In this document: piece by piece, positions 18,431 through 27,385 of the stretch
Layout: each line of letters begins with the position of its first letter
Position numbering within the stretch: position 1 is the stretch's first letter
Assembly (NCBI GenBank): GCA_016763755.1
Contig: JAESTD010000031.1
Location: 1-58,022, forward strand
Direction: 5' to 3'
Source of the DNA: Mucilaginibacter sp.
Lineage (GTDB): Bacteria; Bacteroidota; Bacteroidia; Sphingobacteriales; Sphingobacteriaceae
DNA: 58,022 nt
Position numbers and translations under genes: made by a program
The notes under the pieces: model-generated
The model's database searches: none
The model's input: only the letters and a program-made list of their open reading frames with translations
Told to the model about the DNA's origin: nothing

Positions 18431-19042
18431 ATGATATCTACCCGTTGTTATAGGCTGCTTTTGTTTTGCGCGGCCATTGCCATATTTTCTTCCTGCTCGC
18501 ATAAACTAACACCACGCAAAAGTGCCGATTATAGTAATGGCGCTATCCCGGTAAAGCGTGGACCTTATGTGCTGGAGAAGCCGGATAAAAGTATAGCAGA
18601 GAAATACTCTACCATGATGGGTATCAACAGAGGGGATATCCAAAACGGACGACTCTACAGCTTTATAGACGAATGGTATGGTACACCTTACCGTTTCGGC
18701 GGTTTGGATAAAGATGGTGTAGACTGTTCGGGCCTGGTGTATTTATTAGAGATGCAGGTGTATGACCAATCGGTGCCACGTACTTGCGCTACGCAGGTTA
18801 ACATTATAAAAAGAAAATACGAGGAAGAATTGCAAGAAGGCGACTTGGTGTTTTTCGATTTTGATGGTAAGCAGTATAGCCATGTAGGTGTTTATCTGCA
18901 AAATGGCTATTTCGTGCATGCCAGTACGCGCAAAGGTGTTATCATTGCCCGATTGCGCGATAATGGCATCTATAAGTTTTTCTCGCGGGCGGGTTCTGTG
19001 ATGGTTGATAGTACGGCCACAGCACAAAGCGGCGGCCAATAA
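18431..19042 (+). CDS. NlpC/P60 family C40 cysteine peptidase, lipoprotein
   Basis: The 203-residue protein has a lipoprotein-type signal (LLLFCAAIAIFSSC, lipid Cys near residue 24). The NlpC/P60 domain at about 75-190 has the catalytic Cys in DKDGVDCSGLVY, the catalytic His in YSHVGVYL and a later polar residue in FVHAST. Such enzymes cleave D-glutamyl-diaminopimelate bonds in peptidoglycan in the periplasm. No SH3 domain is present. A possible promoter-like TATCTTTA lies only 4 nt before the ATG, so its function is doubtful. Confidence 0.92.
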   Translation: MISTRCYRLLLFCAAIAIFSSCSHKLTPRKSADYSNGAIPVKRGPYVLEKPDKSIAEKYSTMMGINRGDIQNGRLYSFIDEWYGTPYRFGGLDKDGVDCSGLVYLLEMQVYDQSVPRTCATQVNIIKRKYEEELQEGDLVFFDFDGKQYSHVGVYLQNGYFVHASTRKGVIIARLRDNGIYKFFSRAGSVMVDSTATAQSGGQ

Positions 19043-19093
19043 CTTGATATTAAAAAAAGCCTCAAATTAAGATATTTCTTAACTTTGAGGCCT

Positions 19094-19216
19094 ATGCCGA
19101 AGGAAAAGCACGATTACTCTTTCTGGACAAAATACAAACGCTTTGCCGGTACCGAGATAATGCTTTATGTGATCATGATCGTTGGTATTATACTCGGCAT
19201 TATCATCTTTAGTTAG
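19094..19216 (+). CDS. 40-residue single-span membrane peptide
   Basis: This ORF is below the track cutoff. ATG at 19094 gives MPKEKHDYSFWTKYKR, then a hydrophobic segment from about residue 21 to 39 (EIMLYVIMIVGIILGIIIF) and TAG at 19216. A basic aromatic N-terminus plus one membrane span is typical of genuine small membrane proteins. It follows the NlpC/P60 gene by 51 nt and overlaps the convergent DUF3857 gene by 8 nt. A near-perfect hairpin (GCCTCAAATTAAG...CTTAACTTTGAGGC, 19059-19092) ends directly before the start, which could be a terminator for the upstream gene or a translational control. Function unknown. Confidence 0.6.
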   Translation: MPKEKHDYSFWTKYKRFAGTEIMLYVIMIVGIILGIIIFS

Positions 19217-21131
19217 CAGACCAGTTTTTTACTAACGATACGGTATAGATATCGTTATCGGCTATTTTTTGATAAAATTCAACCAATTTGGCGTAGAGGT
19301 CTTTATCATAGGTGCCGTCTATAATTTCCAAACTACGTTTGTAAATCAATTCCCCATCGGCAACGCTAACACTCGCTTTGTATTTGCCGAAAGGTTGGTT
19401 AAGTGATACATTCCACGGCTCAATATCGGCGTGATAACCTTTGGGTAAGGTATAAGTTATCTCATCCTCGTCCGTGTAGCCCCGGTTAATATAAACCGGG
19501 TTTGTGCGGTTACGCACATCTTTTATCGATCGGCTTCGGTTTAAAGGATTAAGAGAAAAATAAAGTTTGCCGTTATCTGCCGATGCAAAATCAGCTGCGT
19601 TAAGTTTGATGGTTTCTATAGATACCGGCATCTCAAGTTTATCCTGTTTAAGATTAAATTTTTCTATATCGAGATTAGTGATGTGGTTGTACATCTTCCG
19701 GAGGGTTTTAACCTGCTCGGTAAATTGCTCGCCTACCAATTTTTCGGGGTTATCATATTGCGTGCCCTTATAAATTGTAACCATGCTGCCGCTCATGTCA
19801 CCGTTATCTGCTATGTTAAATTGAGCGTTACGTGTTTGCAGGTTTTGGGCTGCGGTGTATTTTGGGGTATGCATCAGTTTACCACCCTCTGGAGTACAAG
19901 CTAAAACAGTGCGATCATCCGTAAAATCGCTTAAAAAACCGAAGGGTATCTTCTGACTAGTGCATTCCAGGTAAGTAGTATCATTTTTGAAAGGGAGGCA
20001 AAGGATGATGTGGTTGCCCTGATCCATTGTAGCAAAGTCATTAAGCAGGCTAACCTTTTTGCCCGCACCTGCTTCAACAACACAATACCATGATGGAATA
20101 TTGGCTGCTTCTAACAAAGCTTGTGTATAATTCACTAAACCTTTGCAATCCCCGTAGTTTAACCTGTCAACCTCAGATGCAGGGTAGGGCTGGAAACCTC
20201 CAATACCTATCTGCACGCTAATGTAACGGGTTTTTCCCTGCATATATTCGTATATCTTTTTGGCTTTTTGTTTAGGATCTGTAAGGTCGGCGGTTAATTC
20301 TTTTACCTGTTCTTTGGTTGTTTGTGGTATCTCCCTGCGGCCTTTAAGCAGGTTATCGTATATCCAATGGCCAAGCTCATTCCAGTTATTGTAAGCGCCG
20401 GGTATGCCGCTATAACTAAAAAAAATCGGCGCTACCTTTACCTTGCTGTAATAATTTTCGGCAATGGGGCTGTATGGTTCGCTGCGATAAGCCTTAAGGT
20501 TACTTACTTCCCAGTTATAGGTAGTTAGTCCTTCTTTGGTAGCGCCGACAGTCATTTTTGCCGGCATATTAATTTCCTTGTAGTTGATCTTAAAATCAGG
20601 CTTGCAGGCAAATGTGTATCTACTTTTTTCAACCGCTACTGCAGGTTCCGGGATGGGGCGCCAGTCTGGCAATACGAGTGTTTGTTTAGAACGCATCTCT
20701 AACTCATACTCAATTGTGTAAGGATATGCCGCTATGGATGGCAAATAATGTTTAACCCGCGAATCCTGGTACAAAGAAAAACCATCGGATGTGGCATTAT
20801 CTTCAAAATTCTTTTCAGAAAATTTGTTAACCAATTTACCAAATTCGTCATAAGTTGAACCTTTTATACTCTTTATGGCATTGCCTTTATCATAAAAAAC
20901 TACGATCTCGGCGATGTCATCTCCGTTTTTATTGAGGATCGTAACCGCTTTTTTGATATGATAGATGGTGTTTCCTGCATCCTTGATCTCGGTAATAACG
21001 CTTTGATTGCGTATAACTGCACTTGCATAGGGCAACAGGTCTTTAGATATAAGGTTAACAGCGTAATTATCCTGCCCTTTGCTGACTATCGCCGGCAGCA
21101 AAAGCATCAACAAACTATAAACACGTTTCAT
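19209..21131 (-). CDS. DUF3857/transglutaminase-like domain protein
   Basis: The 640-residue product has a signal peptide (LLMLLLPAIVSKGQ), an N-terminal DUF3857 beta-rich region (about 40-230) and a transglutaminase-like core (about 265-400) with a candidate catalytic Cys in NYGDCKGLVN, His in QGNHIILC and an acidic residue in TTYLECTSQ. A C-terminal DUF-like region follows. It is probably periplasmic or surface exposed. Its start overlaps the stop of the upstream homologue by 4 nt (ATGA type), so the pair is translationally coupled. The substrate is unknown. Confidence 0.88.
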   Translation of the reverse strand: MKRVYSLLMLLLPAIVSKGQDNYAVNLISKDLLPYASAVIRNQSVITEIKDAGNTIYHIKKAVTILNKNGDDIAEIVVFYDKGNAIKSIKGSTYDEFGKLVNKFSEKNFEDNATSDGFSLYQDSRVKHYLPSIAAYPYTIEYELEMRSKQTLVLPDWRPIPEPAVAVEKSRYTFACKPDFKINYKEINMPAKMTVGATKEGLTTYNWEVSNLKAYRSEPYSPIAENYYSKVKVAPIFFSYSGIPGAYNNWNELGHWIYDNLLKGRREIPQTTKEQVKELTADLTDPKQKAKKIYEYMQGKTRYISVQIGIGGFQPYPASEVDRLNYGDCKGLVNYTQALLEAANIPSWYCVVEAGAGKKVSLLNDFATMDQGNHIILCLPFKNDTTYLECTSQKIPFGFLSDFTDDRTVLACTPEGGKLMHTPKYTAAQNLQTRNAQFNIADNGDMSGSMVTIYKGTQYDNPEKLVGEQFTEQVKTLRKMYNHITNLDIEKFNLKQDKLEMPVSIETIKLNAADFASADNGKLYFSLNPLNRSRSIKDVRNRTNPVYINRGYTDEDEITYTLPKGYHADIEPWNVSLNQPFGKYKASVSVADGELIYKRSLEIIDGTYDKDLYAKLVEFYQKIADNDIYTVSLVKNWSAN

Positions 21132-23101
21132 GATTTTTTCTTGAACACAATTTCAGCTTTTTCTGAGGCGATTATTTTATTATACAACTCTTTTAGGTAC
21201 GGATATTCTTCCGGCGCATATATAGCTTTATCAAACTGAATCACGTTTGAGTAAGAAAAATTATTACCCTCGCCAATAAAATCTGTTATAAAGCGGCCGC
21301 CTTTGTTTGGGAGGCCTATGTTGGCTTGCTGCGGCGCACTTTCGATACCATAACCAGCGGGCAGGTGCATGGTTATATTGTATCGGGCTGTTGATGGCAT
21401 ACCACGGTCAACAGGATATGTTCTATCCTGTAACTTGAAAGGATTATCAACCAACCTGTCAAAGATGATCGGGTTAAAGGCCATCCGGTCATGGTTAAGG
21501 CCATTGTAAAGATCAATTTCTATTTCGTATTTTTCGCTAAGTGGTTGATCAAGGCTATCCAGATTGCCGAACTCCGATTTAATGATCTTAACATGGTTTA
21601 AACGTTCGTCAAGATTTTCAACATATTCATCCGTAGAGTTGAACTTTTTAATGGCCAGGCGTTTTAAATAAGCATCATAACCGCTTGAGTAGGTTACAAG
21701 GCTGCCCGTTAACTTTCCGTTGCTTTGCAAAGTAAGGTCAAATGCGCTTGTGGTAGTTTTACGTTGCTTATCGCCAAGATCTATCCAATATGATGGCTTA
21801 TCAAAACTGATAACACGGCCCTGGTCGTTGAGGCAGCGCATAGGCAACATGCCAAATGCCAAGAGCGGATCGGTTGCATCAAGCAAATATTCGTCAGTGC
21901 CAATGGTTGCTTTGGCAACTACGTAATCAAAATCGCGCTCAATGGGATAAAGCCTGTTCACTATACCGTTGTCACGGGTAGATAGTAACACTGCATCCGT
22001 TTTAATGCCTGCCGACTTAAGTGCAGCAACTAATGCAAGGTTTATATCTCCGCAATCGCCACTATGGGTATCAAGCGCTTTACGTATGTTTTCACTCCCG
22101 GTTGATCTGATGTTGTTCCACTTAATGGTTTTCTGGATATATTGATATACTGCGATAGCTTTCGAAAGGTCATCGTTGGCGTTAGCAATTACAGGCAGTA
22201 GATAAGGTTTCATCAGGTTCTTTTTGATCTGCGAACCAAAGTACTCCGAATGTTTAAGATTAAAGTCTATATCTGCCCACTCTTTTGTTACGCGTTGTTT
22301 AACTCCGGTAAACGGATTTACATACTCTTGCAAATTAAAGTAAATAGCTGAGAGGAAGTTTTTTGACGCAGTCATATAATCTTCAGCAATCATCGCCGGC
22401 ACGTCTTTTATACCGTAAACCATAAAAGAGCAATCGCATTTTGCGCCGTGCGAGGTGAAGCACTCGCGTTCTACTTCGGCCTTGTTCTTGGTAAGCTTAA
22501 GACTGCCGCGTATTGAAGCATTATAAGTCCAAAAAGCCGGGATATGTACCTCATACTCTGAGTACTGTTTTGGGATGTCATCCTGAAATTCCCATGACGG
22601 GAAACTGTAAAAACCCGGAATTATTTTTGTGTAAGAGTATTCAATAATGCAACCGTTACGAAGGTTCGGAAGAGCAAATTTTACTTCTTTCCAATATTTA
22701 TTTATGGTTGTGGTATATATTTTTTTTGGATCAAGTTCGGCTACTTGTACAGCACCGTTATCATCTATATAAGTGGTAGTTGCTTTAATATCGGTGACAT
22801 CTTCTATTATGTCTTCATAACTACGGAAAGATATAGATACCGTTCCCTTATCAAACGCTTTACTATCAAATATTTTAACTTTAGTGTGGTATTTGAAAAA
22901 CATGTTGATATGTTCGTTATTGCCCATATCAATGCGCGTGGATCCAAATTCGTTGATAACATAAGCGTGAGCTGACGTATCGTTTTTATAAGATTTTTGT
23001 TGTAGCTCTTCAATAGCGAACTTGCCGAATGGGAAATCTTGGGCTTGCGCTAAGGTGGCAACACAAATGATTACCAGCAGATTGAGTAAAAATTTATTCA
23101 T
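21128..23101 (-). CDS. DUF3857/transglutaminase-like domain protein (paralogue)
   Basis: The 657-residue protein has a signal peptide (LVIICVATLAQAQ), DUF3857 (about 45-230) and a transglutaminase-like domain (about 290-420). The candidate Cys is retained in HSGDCGDINLAL and an Asp in YLLDATDP, but the position where a catalytic His is expected reads FDYVVAK, so the triad may be incomplete. It is first in a two-gene operon with the 640-residue homologue; the two are clearly related in architecture but diverged. Location is probably periplasmic. Confidence 0.88.
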   Translation of the reverse strand: MNKFLLNLLVIICVATLAQAQDFPFGKFAIEELQQKSYKNDTSAHAYVINEFGSTRIDMGNNEHINMFFKYHTKVKIFDSKAFDKGTVSISFRSYEDIIEDVTDIKATTTYIDDNGAVQVAELDPKKIYTTTINKYWKEVKFALPNLRNGCIIEYSYTKIIPGFYSFPSWEFQDDIPKQYSEYEVHIPAFWTYNASIRGSLKLTKNKAEVERECFTSHGAKCDCSFMVYGIKDVPAMIAEDYMTASKNFLSAIYFNLQEYVNPFTGVKQRVTKEWADIDFNLKHSEYFGSQIKKNLMKPYLLPVIANANDDLSKAIAVYQYIQKTIKWNNIRSTGSENIRKALDTHSGDCGDINLALVAALKSAGIKTDAVLLSTRDNGIVNRLYPIERDFDYVVAKATIGTDEYLLDATDPLLAFGMLPMRCLNDQGRVISFDKPSYWIDLGDKQRKTTTSAFDLTLQSNGKLTGSLVTYSSGYDAYLKRLAIKKFNSTDEYVENLDERLNHVKIIKSEFGNLDSLDQPLSEKYEIEIDLYNGLNHDRMAFNPIIFDRLVDNPFKLQDRTYPVDRGMPSTARYNITMHLPAGYGIESAPQQANIGLPNKGGRFITDFIGEGNNFSYSNVIQFDKAIYAPEEYPYLKELYNKIIASEKAEIVFKKKS

Positions 23102-23206
23102 ATAGTTTAGGCATTAATTGTGGACTTGAAAATATTAAAAATTACTTAAAATTTAATAAGAAAAATGATACTGTTTTTAACACCTTTGTATTACTTATAA
23201 GTTATA

Positions 23207-24235
23207 ATGAAACTACAATTAAAGCGTCCGCTTGCATTTTTTGACCTTGAGACCACCGGCACCAATATTGGTGCTGATCGAATAGTTGAAATATCTGTTA
23301 TTAAGTTACATCCTGATGGTACCGACGAGGCACGTACCTGGCGGGTACACCCTGGTATACCTATTCCGTTGGAGTCGTCTTTGGTACATGGTATTTACAA
23401 TGAACACATTGCTGAAGAAAAGCAGTTTGAGGAACTGGGTCAGGAAATAGCCGATTTTATCCACGAGAGTGACCTTGCAGGGTATAACTCCAACAAATTC
23501 GATATCCCGATGCTGATGGAAGAGTTTTTACGCGCCGGTGTTAATTTCGACCTTGATAAGCGTCATTTTGTTGATGTGCAGAACATTTTCCACCAGATGG
23601 AGCAACGCACGCTTAAGGCTGCTTACCAGTTCTACTGCCAGAAAGAGATCATTAACGCGCACTCTGCTGAGGCCGACACCCGCGCTACGATGGAAGTTTT
23701 GCTGGCGCAGATAGAGAAGTATGCAGATGTGGAATGGGAAGATAAAAAAGGTAACCGAAGCAAGCCAGTTGTAGGCGATGTGGAAGCATTGCATAAATTT
23801 ACTAACCTTAGTCGCCCGGTTGATTTTGCCGGCCGTATGGTTTATAACGAAGAAGGTGAAGAGCTGATAAACTTTGGCAAACACAAAGGCAAACGTGTAG
23901 AAGATGTGCTGAATGTAGAGCCAAGTTATTACTCGTGGATGATGCAGGGCGATTTCCCGCTTTATACCAAACGTAAATTAGAAGAAATATATAAACGTTG
24001 GAACGCCAAGAAAGCTGCCGAGCGCTATCAGAACAGGGCACAGCAAGCCGCTAATCAAGGCGAAGGCCAGCAAGCTAAACCCGCGTTCCAAAACAATGCG
24101 CCCAAAAGCAGCCCTAATGTGAATCAACAAAGCAGCCAGCAATACAATAAACCTTTTAAAAAGAAAGAGGAGCCTGCCAAGCCGGTTGATGATGATATGC
24201 TGGCACAACTGGCTATGAAGTTTAAGAAGGGGTGA
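23207..24235 (+). CDS. 3'-5' exonuclease, DnaQ/DEDDh type
   Basis: The 342-residue protein begins with a DEDDh exonuclease domain (about 8-175): FFDLETTG (Exo I), GYNSNKFDIPML (Exo II) and HSAEADTRAT (Exo III). A second small domain (about 220-265) with INFGKHKGKRVEDV and PSYYSWMMQGDFP resembles the C-terminal domain of exonuclease X-like proteins. The tail is Gln/Asn/Lys-rich and probably disordered. It may act in repair or as an epsilon-like proofreading subunit; the substrate is not resolvable. Confidence 0.92.
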   Translation: MKLQLKRPLAFFDLETTGTNIGADRIVEISVIKLHPDGTDEARTWRVHPGIPIPLESSLVHGIYNEHIAEEKQFEELGQEIADFIHESDLAGYNSNKFDIPMLMEEFLRAGVNFDLDKRHFVDVQNIFHQMEQRTLKAAYQFYCQKEIINAHSAEADTRATMEVLLAQIEKYADVEWEDKKGNRSKPVVGDVEALHKFTNLSRPVDFAGRMVYNEEGEELINFGKHKGKRVEDVLNVEPSYYSWMMQGDFPLYTKRKLEEIYKRWNAKKAAERYQNRAQQAANQGEGQQAKPAFQNNAPKSSPNVNQQSSQQYNKPFKKKEEPAKPVDDDMLAQLAMKFKKG

Positions 24236-24296
24236 GTTTGGAGATTAGTTACCGGTGATCAGAGATTCGTTCTCTGCCTTCATCAATAAACAAAGT

Positions 24297-24372
24297 TGTC
24301 ATTCTGAGCGATAGCGAAGAATCTTTCAGCTTGCAATAAATGCAGAAAGATGCTTCGTTCCTCAGCATGACA
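24297..24372. repeat. Inverted repeat, TGTCATTCTGAGCGA variant
   Basis: Left arm TGTCATTCTGAGCGATAGCGAAGAATCTTTC and right arm GAAAGATGCTTCGTTCCTCAGCATGACA are imperfect reverse complements around a short loop. The overall plan (TGTCATT ends, GAAG/AATCTTT core) matches the other repeat elements, but the words differ. It separates the convergent exonuclease and queG genes. Confidence 0.8.
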
Positions 24373-24390
24373 ATTTTTTTATCCTAATCT

Positions 24391-25329
24391 CTAATCACTT
24401 TTCCGAAGGAAAGAGATATTCCTCGTCAGTCCCTCGAACTTTGTCCGTTTAACCGCTGAGTTCTTAAAAACTTTTTGAAACACCTCAGTGGTAATATCTT
24501 CCCAATCTTGTTTTTTTAAGCCGTGCAGATCGGGGTGAGGCTGAAAGGCTGATTCAGTGTGCAGCACCGAAAAGCGGTTCCATGGGCATACATCCTGGCA
24601 TACATCGCAGCCAAACATCCAGTTATCCATTTTGCCTTTAAACTCCTGTGGTATCTCGTTCTTTAGCTCTATGGTCAGATAAGAGATACAACGGCTGCCA
24701 TCAACAATATAAGGGCCTACAATGGCATCAGTAGGGCATGCATCAATGCAGCGGGTACAATCACCGCAATGGTCGGCAGTAGGGGCGGTATCATAGGCCA
24801 ATTCAATATCTACGATCAACTCTGCCAGGAAGAAAAACGAACCTGATCTTTTGCTGATAAGGTTAGTGTTTTTACCAACCCAACCCAGCCCGGCTTTTTT
24901 AGCCCAGGCTTTATCCAGCACCGGGGCCGAATCCACAAAGGCGCGTCCGCCAACTTCGCCTATTTTCTCATTTATGACCAGTAATAGTAACTTTAACTTA
25001 TCCTTTATAACTGTATGATAGTCAGTTCCATAAGCGTACTTAGATATCTTGGGGGATGATGGGTCATCCTGAAGTGTATCGGTATAATAATTAAGTCCGA
25101 GGGAGATAACCGATCTTGCACCATCTACCAGCAGGCGCGGGTCAAGCCGTTTATCGAAGTAGTTTTCCATGTACTTCATTTCGCCGTGCATGCCTTTGTT
25201 TAGCCAAGCCTCAAGGCGGGGTGCTTCTTCTTCCAGGAACTCAGCCTTTGAAATACCGCAGAACAAAAAACCGAGGTTTTTAGCCTCAGCTTTTATCAGC
25301 TGCGAATATTCATTTAGCTTATTGTTCAT
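24391..25329 (-). CDS. queG: Epoxyqueuosine reductase QueG
   Basis: QueG reduces epoxyqueuosine to queuosine in tRNA using cobalamin and iron-sulfur clusters. The 312 residues contain the two 4Fe-4S motifs [16 protein letters not shown] (about 192-207) and [11 protein letters not shown] (about 245-255), and the upstream segment [22 protein letters not shown] with the catalytic-region Asp. Length fits Bacteroidota QueG, which lack the long C-terminal HEAT-like extension. The gene is monocistronic and divergent from the 96-residue protein. Confidence 0.95.
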   Translation of the reverse strand: MNNKLNEYSQLIKAEAKNLGFLFCGISKAEFLEEEAPRLEAWLNKGMHGEMKYMENYFDKRLDPRLLVDGARSVISLGLNYYTDTLQDDPSSPKISKYAYGTDYHTVIKDKLKLLLLVINEKIGEVGGRAFVDSAPVLDKAWAKKAGLGWVGKNTNLISKRSGSFFFLAELIVDIELAYDTAPTADHCGDCTRCIDACPTDAIVGPYIVDGSRCISYLTIELKNEIPQEFKGKMDNWMFGCDVCQDVCPWNRFSVLHTESAFQPHPDLHGLKKQDWEDITTEVFQKVFKNSAVKRTKFEGLTRNISFLRKSD

Positions 25330-25479
25330 AACGTTGCAAAGATACAGATAAACCCGATTGTGGTATGGCTTTTGGTGTGTTTAACCAAAACTGATAACGC
25401 CACGATTTATTAGAGACAGACGCCGTTACAGAAAAAGATAAAAGATCAATTAATTATATACATCTAAAAACACATCACC

Positions 25480-25770
25480 ATGGAAGAATACTCAGGCGGG
25501 TTTGACAGGGCCAATGATCAGGGCCAGAACCACGACATAAAAGGAAACGTAAAGAACGTGAACAATGAAACGCTTAAACAGGATGAAGATAACCAAAATG
25601 CTAATCCCGATCTGGCTAAGGAAATACCAACCATTACACCGGAGACGGCAGTAGGGGCAACAACAGAAACACCGATCTCTGAACTGCCCAACGACGTACC
25701 GGAACTGGAAAACCCTACCGACCAGACATCCTCAAACAAAGGACAAGGCCCGGCAGGTGAGGACCTATAA
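25480..25770 (+). CDS. Acidic low-complexity protein of unknown function
   Basis: The 96-residue product (MEEYSGGFDRANDQGQNHD...) is hydrophilic and acidic, rich in Asn, Glu, Pro and Thr, with no hydrophobic segment, so it is probably intrinsically disordered and cytoplasmic. I recognise no family. A clear start, position in a gap between two confident genes, and a strong terminator directly behind it support reality. The reverse-strand ORF over the same bases is a shadow. Confidence 0.65.
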   Translation: MEEYSGGFDRANDQGQNHDIKGNVKNVNNETLKQDEDNQNANPDLAKEIPTITPETAVGATTETPISELPNDVPELENPTDQTSSNKGQGPAGEDL

Positions 25771-25773
25771 TTG

Positions 25774-25807
25774 AAAGTCCCTTCATAAACTCTGAAGGGA
25801 CTTTTTA
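25774..25807 (+). terminator. Rho-independent terminator after the acidic protein gene
   Basis: AAGTCCCTTCA-TAAACTC-TGAAGGGACTT forms an 11-bp stem followed by TTTTATT, 4 nt after the stop codon. It may also serve the convergent NTF2-like gene. Confidence 0.88.
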
Positions 25808-25808
25808 T

Positions 25809-26282
25809 TCATTTTGCTGCATGATAAAGCCGAGAGTTTGAGTAAGTAGCCTCGCTCACAATCTGATCATTTTTGATCTTGAAGATACTGCAATTACGCA
25901 GATCATACCGGATGGGGCTGTTGAGTTTATCGTGTAAGCCAATCACATCGTACTCCACTATCATGGTACTATCGTTGTTGATCACGTTATCAACCAAGTA
26001 TTTGGCATCGGGCGATACGTAGAAAATCTGGTGGAACATCTGGTCAGCGCCTTGGCGTCCATAACTTTCGCCATCCCAATCGTTAGTTGTTATTTTAGCT
26101 TTGTCGGCATATTGATTAATCAAGTCGGTGAGGTTATGATCGTTAAGATACTGAAAATGCAGGTCTATTAATTTGCGTGATTGTCCGCCGGGCACAACAG
26201 CCGGTTTTTCGGGTTCCTGATTACAGGCAGCAAACAAGGCGATCGTTACAGTTGCAAAAATGGTTCGCAGGGTATTGGTCAT
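25809..26282 (-). CDS. NTF2-like (SnoaL-type) fold lipoprotein
   Basis: The track start at 26345 lies in the terminator of the upstream gene. The ATG at 26282 gives MTNTLRTIFATVTIALFAAC, a lipoprotein signal with lipid Cys near residue 20, and a 157-residue product. The mature part (RKLIDLHFQYLNDHNL, DWDGESYGRQGADQMF, SPIRYDLRNCSIFKIKNDQI) has the pattern of the SnoaL/NTF2-like fold used by many small enzymes and binding proteins. No catalytic residue can be assigned. Membrane-anchored, facing the periplasm. Confidence 0.78.
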   Translation of the reverse strand: MTNTLRTIFATVTIALFAACNQEPEKPAVVPGGQSRKLIDLHFQYLNDHNLTDLINQYADKAKITTNDWDGESYGRQGADQMFHQIFYVSPDAKYLVDNVINNDSTMIVEYDVIGLHDKLNSPIRYDLRNCSIFKIKNDQIVSEATYSNSRLYHAAK

Positions 26283-26313
26283 GAAGCTAAAATAGTTAAG
26301 ATAGGTTAAAAAC

Positions 26314-26342
26314 AAAAGCCCTTCCGGGTCACGAAAGGGCTT
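26314..26342 (-). terminator. Rho-independent terminator of the polysaccharide deacetylase gene
   Basis: On the minus strand AAGCCCTT...AAGGGCTT with a 10-nt GC-rich loop region is followed by TTGTTTTT, about 18 nt after the deacetylase stop. Confidence 0.85.
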
Positions 26343-26359
26343 CATTCTATTTGATTATT

Positions 26360-27232
26360 TTAGAAACTGTTTCTGATGCTGTTGCTTAGCGTTCTTGCGC
26401 TCCAGTATCCACTATCTAAAATACGGCGCAGGGTAAACTTCGGTTCATTAGGGTCGCGTTTGTCTGCTAACTGGAATGCGCCAAGGAAGCCGCGTTTTTT
26501 TAGCTCAGGTATACCCTGCGCGTTCCATAAACCAAATGGATACGCAAACCAGGTGATTTTTTTGCCGGTAATTTCTTCTAATTTCTTAGTCGGCTTATCT
26601 AACTGGGTTTCCCAATCCTTACCCTGGAATTTTTTGAAGTTGTGATGATCCCATGTGTGTGAACCGATGATATGGCCTGCATCGCTCAATTGTTTGATCA
26701 TCTCCTTGGTCATGTAATGCGGGCGGCCAATAGATACCGTCATCACAAAGAACACACCTTTAAAGCCATATTTCTTCATTTCGGGCGCAGCAATGGTAAA
26801 CTGGTCAAGATCGGTATCATCAAAGGTAAGCATGATAGGTTTCGATGGCAATTTTGCACCATTTACCAGGTAGTTGTAATATTCATCGGGCAAAATAGTA
26901 TGGTAGCCGCTATCAGCCAGCATTTTCATATGCTCTTTAAAGGCTGCAATTTGTACAATGTAGTCTTTGGCACCTTTTGAATCAGTTGGTTTCCAGTCGC
27001 GGATCTGGTGATAACAAATAACCGGTACCTGTTTTTTAGCCATTACAGCTGCTTTATCGATAGCGCCTTTTGCAACCTGTGCCACCGGCGATTTAGTGTT
27101 TTCAGTAGCGGCAGCGGCACGTTCTGCGCTGTCGGTCTTAACAGATTTGTCGGAGCTTGCCGGTTTAGACTGGCACGAAAGCATGCCCACAACGAACAGG
27201 GGCAGCAATGCCGAAAATTGTTTCATCATCAT
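26360..27232 (-). CDS. Polysaccharide deacetylase family lipoprotein (CE4-like)
   Basis: The 290-residue product has a lipoprotein signal (LLPLFVVGMLSC, Cys near residue 20), a Ser/Ala-rich linker and a NodB-homology domain from about residue 70. The metal-binding Asp pair lies in LTFDDTD and the His pair in SHTWDHHNF, the standard CE4 motifs; VICYHQI precedes them. These enzymes remove acetyl groups from N-acetylated glycans such as peptidoglycan or poly-GlcNAc. It is monocistronic, with its own terminator. Confidence 0.92.
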   Translation of the reverse strand: MMMKQFSALLPLFVVGMLSCQSKPASSDKSVKTDSAERAAAATENTKSPVAQVAKGAIDKAAVMAKKQVPVICYHQIRDWKPTDSKGAKDYIVQIAAFKEHMKMLADSGYHTILPDEYYNYLVNGAKLPSKPIMLTFDDTDLDQFTIAAPEMKKYGFKGVFFVMTVSIGRPHYMTKEMIKQLSDAGHIIGSHTWDHHNFKKFQGKDWETQLDKPTKKLEEITGKKITWFAYPFGLWNAQGIPELKKRGFLGAFQLADKRDPNEPKFTLRRILDSGYWSARTLSNSIRNSF

Positions 27233-27338
27233 ACAGTAGCAATATTTAAGGTCGCTAAATTAGAATATTTTACCCGCGCAATATTAACTGTTAATAAAAT
27301 TTAATAAGTTTCTAATTCGCTTAACATGGGCGGGAAAT

Positions 27339-27370
27339 AACAAAGCCCCGGCATATACCGGGGCTTTGTT
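27339..27370. terminator. Strong terminator of the PUL 3' end
   Basis: AACAAAGCCCCGG-CATATA-CCGGGGCTTTGTT is a perfect 13-bp stem. On the minus strand it lies 15 nt after the Gfo/Idh/MocA stop. The A/T flanks allow bidirectional use, but no plus-strand gene ends here. Confidence 0.88.
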
Positions 27371-27385
27371 TACAAAACAATGCTT

